NCBI GenBank assembly: GCA_017621755.1
Contig: JAGASL010000058.1
Location: 1 to 42,238, forward strand
Reading direction: 5' to 3'
Length of the DNA: 42,238 nt
Origin: Clostridia bacterium
GTDB lineage: Bacteria; Bacillota; Clostridia; Oscillospirales; CAG-272
The notes under the pieces: generated by a model
What the model saw: the letters and a program-made list of their open reading frames with translations, nothing else
Database searches by the model: none
What the model was told of the DNA's origin: nothing
Shown: positions 41,463-42,238 of the stretch, piece by piece
How positions within the stretch are numbered: the first letter of the stretch is position 1
Layout: every line of letters begins with the position of its first letter
Made by a program: the position numbers and the translations under genes

Positions 41463-41819
41463 AAAGAAGAGCCCGGATGATTAGCGTGTTATCCTTAACG
41501 GAGAACACGCTAAAACTAAGTTTGCCCTTTGGGCAAGTGAAGTTATCTTCGATAGTGAAGTTCACTTTGTGAGTGAAGTTTCGCCTGACGGCGAAGTGAT
41601 GGGCGAACTTAACTTCACTTGTGCATAGCACAAACTTCACTAACAGAAAAAAGAGATAACATTTCGGCTACGAACCGATTTGTTATCTCTTTCTGTTGTT
41701 ATAAGGGTTTGGGCTTAGCCCATTTGCGTTTGACTAGTCAAATGCGATGTTCGCACTTAATAGCACTTTTCAAATTCTCCGCTAAGAACATCACACTTTT
41801 CATCCGGGCTCTTCTTTTT
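41461..41819. repeat. Giant hairpin array with AGTGAAGTT / AACTTCACT keyword
   Basis: A perfect 20 bp outer stem (41461-41480 / 41800-41819) encloses ~320 bp of nested hairpins. Inside: a 10 bp hairpin (41481-41490 / 41504-41513); AGTGAAGTT at 41536, 41554 and 41572 with palindromic spacers; inverted AACTTCACT at 41611 and 41633; a long stem (41642-41661 / 41681-41697); then further small hairpins to ~41755. The region fills the whole gap between two convergent genes and codes for nothing. It may also terminate both. Confidence 0.85.
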
Positions 41820-42089
41820 TTATTGATCATGAGAGCGGCGCAGGGCCACGATGGGCGCGGCGATCAGGCAGCCAAGACCAAGCAGCGCGCCGGCAAGGCG
41901 CAGAAGCCCGCCGGGAAAGGAAAGAAAGAGCGTACGCGTCAGCATGGTGGCCGTGGGGCCATCCGCACCGCCAATGATGCCAACGGCGGGCGCGCTCTCT
42001 GCCGCCAGCAGCGCCGGCGCGAGCGTCAGGGCAAGCAGCAAAAGGCCAAGGAGACCAAGAATCAGGGCAATTACTTTTTTCTTCGTCAT
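41820..42089 (-). CDS. Small membrane protein with GGADGPT motif
   Basis: An 89-residue protein: N-terminal hydrophobic helix or signal (MTKKKVIALILGLLGLLLLA, residues 1-26), the motif AVGIIGGADGPTATM (near residues 37-51), then a second hydrophobic stretch (GGLLRLAGALLGLGCLIAAP) and a basic tail. IIGGADGPT is a hallmark of the beta subunit of Na+-translocating decarboxylases, which are ~370+ residues long, so this is not an intact pump. It starts 4 bp after the cysK stop; its GGAG ribosome site lies inside the end of cysK. Function unknown. Confidence 0.75.
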   Translation of the reverse strand: MTKKKVIALILGLLGLLLLALTLAPALLAAESAPAVGIIGGADGPTATMLTRTLFLSFPGGLLRLAGALLGLGCLIAAPIVALRRSHDQ

Positions 42090-42093
42090 CGTC

Positions 42094-42238
42094 TCACTCC
42101 TCAAACAGGTCGGTAGAGAGATAGCGCTCGCCGCCGTCGGGCAGCAGCACGATGACCGTTTTGCCGCGATTTTCTTCGCGCGCGCACACGGCCATGGCGG
42201 CGTGCAGCGCCGCACCGCCCGAAATGCCGCACAGCAGC
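42094..42238 (-). CDS. cysK: Cysteine synthase, C-terminal end (cut by window edge)
   Basis: The last 47 codons of a gene entering from the right edge. [17 protein letters not shown] and [23 protein letters not shown] match the C-terminus of O-acetylserine sulfhydrylase (CysK: GISSGA..., LPDxGERYLST-LF). The enzyme makes cysteine from O-acetylserine and sulfide with PLP. Followed after 4 bp by the GGADGPT microprotein gene. Confidence 0.88.
   Translation of the reverse strand, partial: LLCGISGGAALHAAMAVCAREENRGKTVIVLLPDGGERYLSTDLFEE

Noticed and set aside
41820..42089. An oxaloacetate decarboxylase beta subunit.
   Set aside because: Only the GGADGPT motif is present in an 89-residue protein; the real subunit is several times longer with many helices.

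Overview
The window looks like a chromosomal segment of an anaerobic, fairly GC-rich gut-type Firmicute (class Clostridia, perhaps Oscillospiraceae or a relative). Supporting signs are near-consensus TTGACA/TATAAT promoters with 17-18 bp spacers, AGGAGG-type ribosome sites, a PadR/HAAS/DUF4097 operon, an oxygen-sensitive glycyl-radical enzyme, dockerin and cohesin modules, and many short intergenic repeat elements. There are about 33 credible genes, two of them cut by the window edges. I found no rRNA, tRNA, CRISPR, transposase or phage genes.

Layout. 1-6.3 kb: a metallo-beta-lactamase-fold hydrolase (partial) and a PocR/AraC regulator, divergent from an ArsB/SLC13-type permease; then a HAD phosphatase with a beta-propeller glycosidase; then PadR-HAAS-DUF4097. 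6.3-11.3 kb: a glycyl-radical enzyme of unknown substrate, its radical-SAM activase and a zinc alcohol dehydrogenase, divergent from an AraC regulator. 11.3-15.4 kb: a second AraC regulator divergent from a clan GH-D glycosidase and an FAD oxidoreductase. 15.4-20 kb: GNAT, aldo/keto reductase, LUD protein, and a PQ-loop/esterase pair divergent from a LysR regulator. 20.3-24.3 kb: a secreted multimodular protein and a metallophosphoesterase. 24.3-30 kb: a DtxR-family regulator, a cytidylate kinase-like protein, NAD(P)HX dehydratase, a serine hydrolase, and a flotillin-like protein behind what appears to be a yybP-ykoY (Mn2+) riboswitch. 30.9-36.8 kb: a 1489-residue secreted Cys-pair repeat protein ending in a dockerin, followed by a membrane-anchored cohesin protein. 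37.2-42.2 kb: oligoendopeptidase F, a two-gene ABC exporter, a GGADGPT microprotein and the end of cysK.

How the parts work together. Most of the first 20 kb consists of small catabolic cassettes, each with its own divergently transcribed regulator (AraC or LysR). The centre carries two metal-linked controls: a DtxR-type repressor with a DtxR-like Met/Cys site, and the putative Mn2+ riboswitch. The 31-37 kb region is a surface-protein pair that may assemble through cohesin-dockerin contact.

The most unusual signals are the riboswitch in front of a flotillin gene, the dockerin/cohesin repeat-protein pair, the glycyl-radical cassette, and two arrays of small hairpins punctuated by a repeated 9-mer (AGTGATATT or AGTGAAGTT) that both lie between convergent genes. 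All calls are from reading the sequence; no database search was run.
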